This document shows positions 22,961 through 22,961 of a DNA stretch of 22,961 nucleotides, one piece after another. The notes under the pieces were generated by a model. That model was not told where the DNA came from. It worked only from the letters and a program-made list of their open reading frames with translations, and did no database searches. Positions within the stretch are counted from its first letter, which is position 1. The number at the start of each line of letters is the position of its first letter. Source of the DNA: Spirochaetaceae bacterium (GTDB lineage Bacteria > Spirochaetota > Spirochaetia > Treponematales > Breznakiellaceae); the NCBI GenBank assembly GCA_031278935.1, contig JAITJK010000146.1, positions 1-22,961 on the forward strand, in the 5' to 3' direction. A program made the position numbers and the translations under genes.

Positions 22961-22961
22961 A

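Noticed and set aside
1..22961. CRISPR array or prophage genes
   Set aside because: No regularly spaced direct repeats, and no phage structural, integrase or lysis genes were recognised.

Overview
The window reads as chromosomal DNA of a spirochaete, most likely a GC-rich Treponema relative such as the termite-gut treponemes. The evidence is gene content and order: a DUF58/BatA/BatB/BatC/BatD-type aerotolerance operon, a MNFGDILD-type Smr protein, a rodZ-rimO pair, and infC-rpmI-rplT followed by ZapB-like and ZapA-like genes. The genus is inferred from memory of such neighbourhoods, not from a search.

Layout. Positions 2-892 hold the 3' part of an SLBB-domain export-type protein cut by the window edge. 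A strong sigma-70-like promoter (TTGACA-18-TATACT, 908-937) then opens a tightly packed plus-strand operon (986-7496): DUF58 protein, an unnamed membrane protein, BatA, BatB, a TPR lipoprotein (BatC-like), a BatD-like protein with an unusual C-terminal SH3-like domain, and an Smr protein. No MoxR ATPase gene precedes DUF58. A minus-strand tRNA-Ala(GGC) follows (7527-7600), then about 1 kb of transposase wreckage (pieces of an IS256-family and an IS5-like transposase in several frames).

The plus strand resumes with a LolA-like carrier (start about 8713), a RodZ-like cytoskeletal protein, RimO (translationally coupled to rodZ) and Tex. Dispersed-repeat-like sequence lies on both sides of tex. 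Positions 14814-18366 are a minus-strand operon, in transcription order infC, rpmI, rplT, zapB-like, zapA-like, manA, yaiI/yqxD. It has a promoter at 18443-18472, a leader with competing hairpins, a UUG start on infC and a 10-bp-stem hairpin between infC and rpmI.

The last third (18577-22793) looks like an iron/heme acquisition locus: a FecCD/BtuC permease, its ATPase and a substrate-binding lipoprotein on the plus strand, converging on a minus-strand lipoprotein that I read as a tandem-duplicated HmuY-like haem-binding protein. The convergent stop codons sit inside one 12-bp perfect inverted repeat. Beyond it a divergent promoter drives a new plus-strand reading frame from 22889. Codon 14 of that frame begins an 18-G homopolymer whose length decides whether the frame stays open, which looks like a phase-variable contingency locus cut off by the window end. 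I regard this, together with the HmuY-like neighbour, as the most interesting part of the window.
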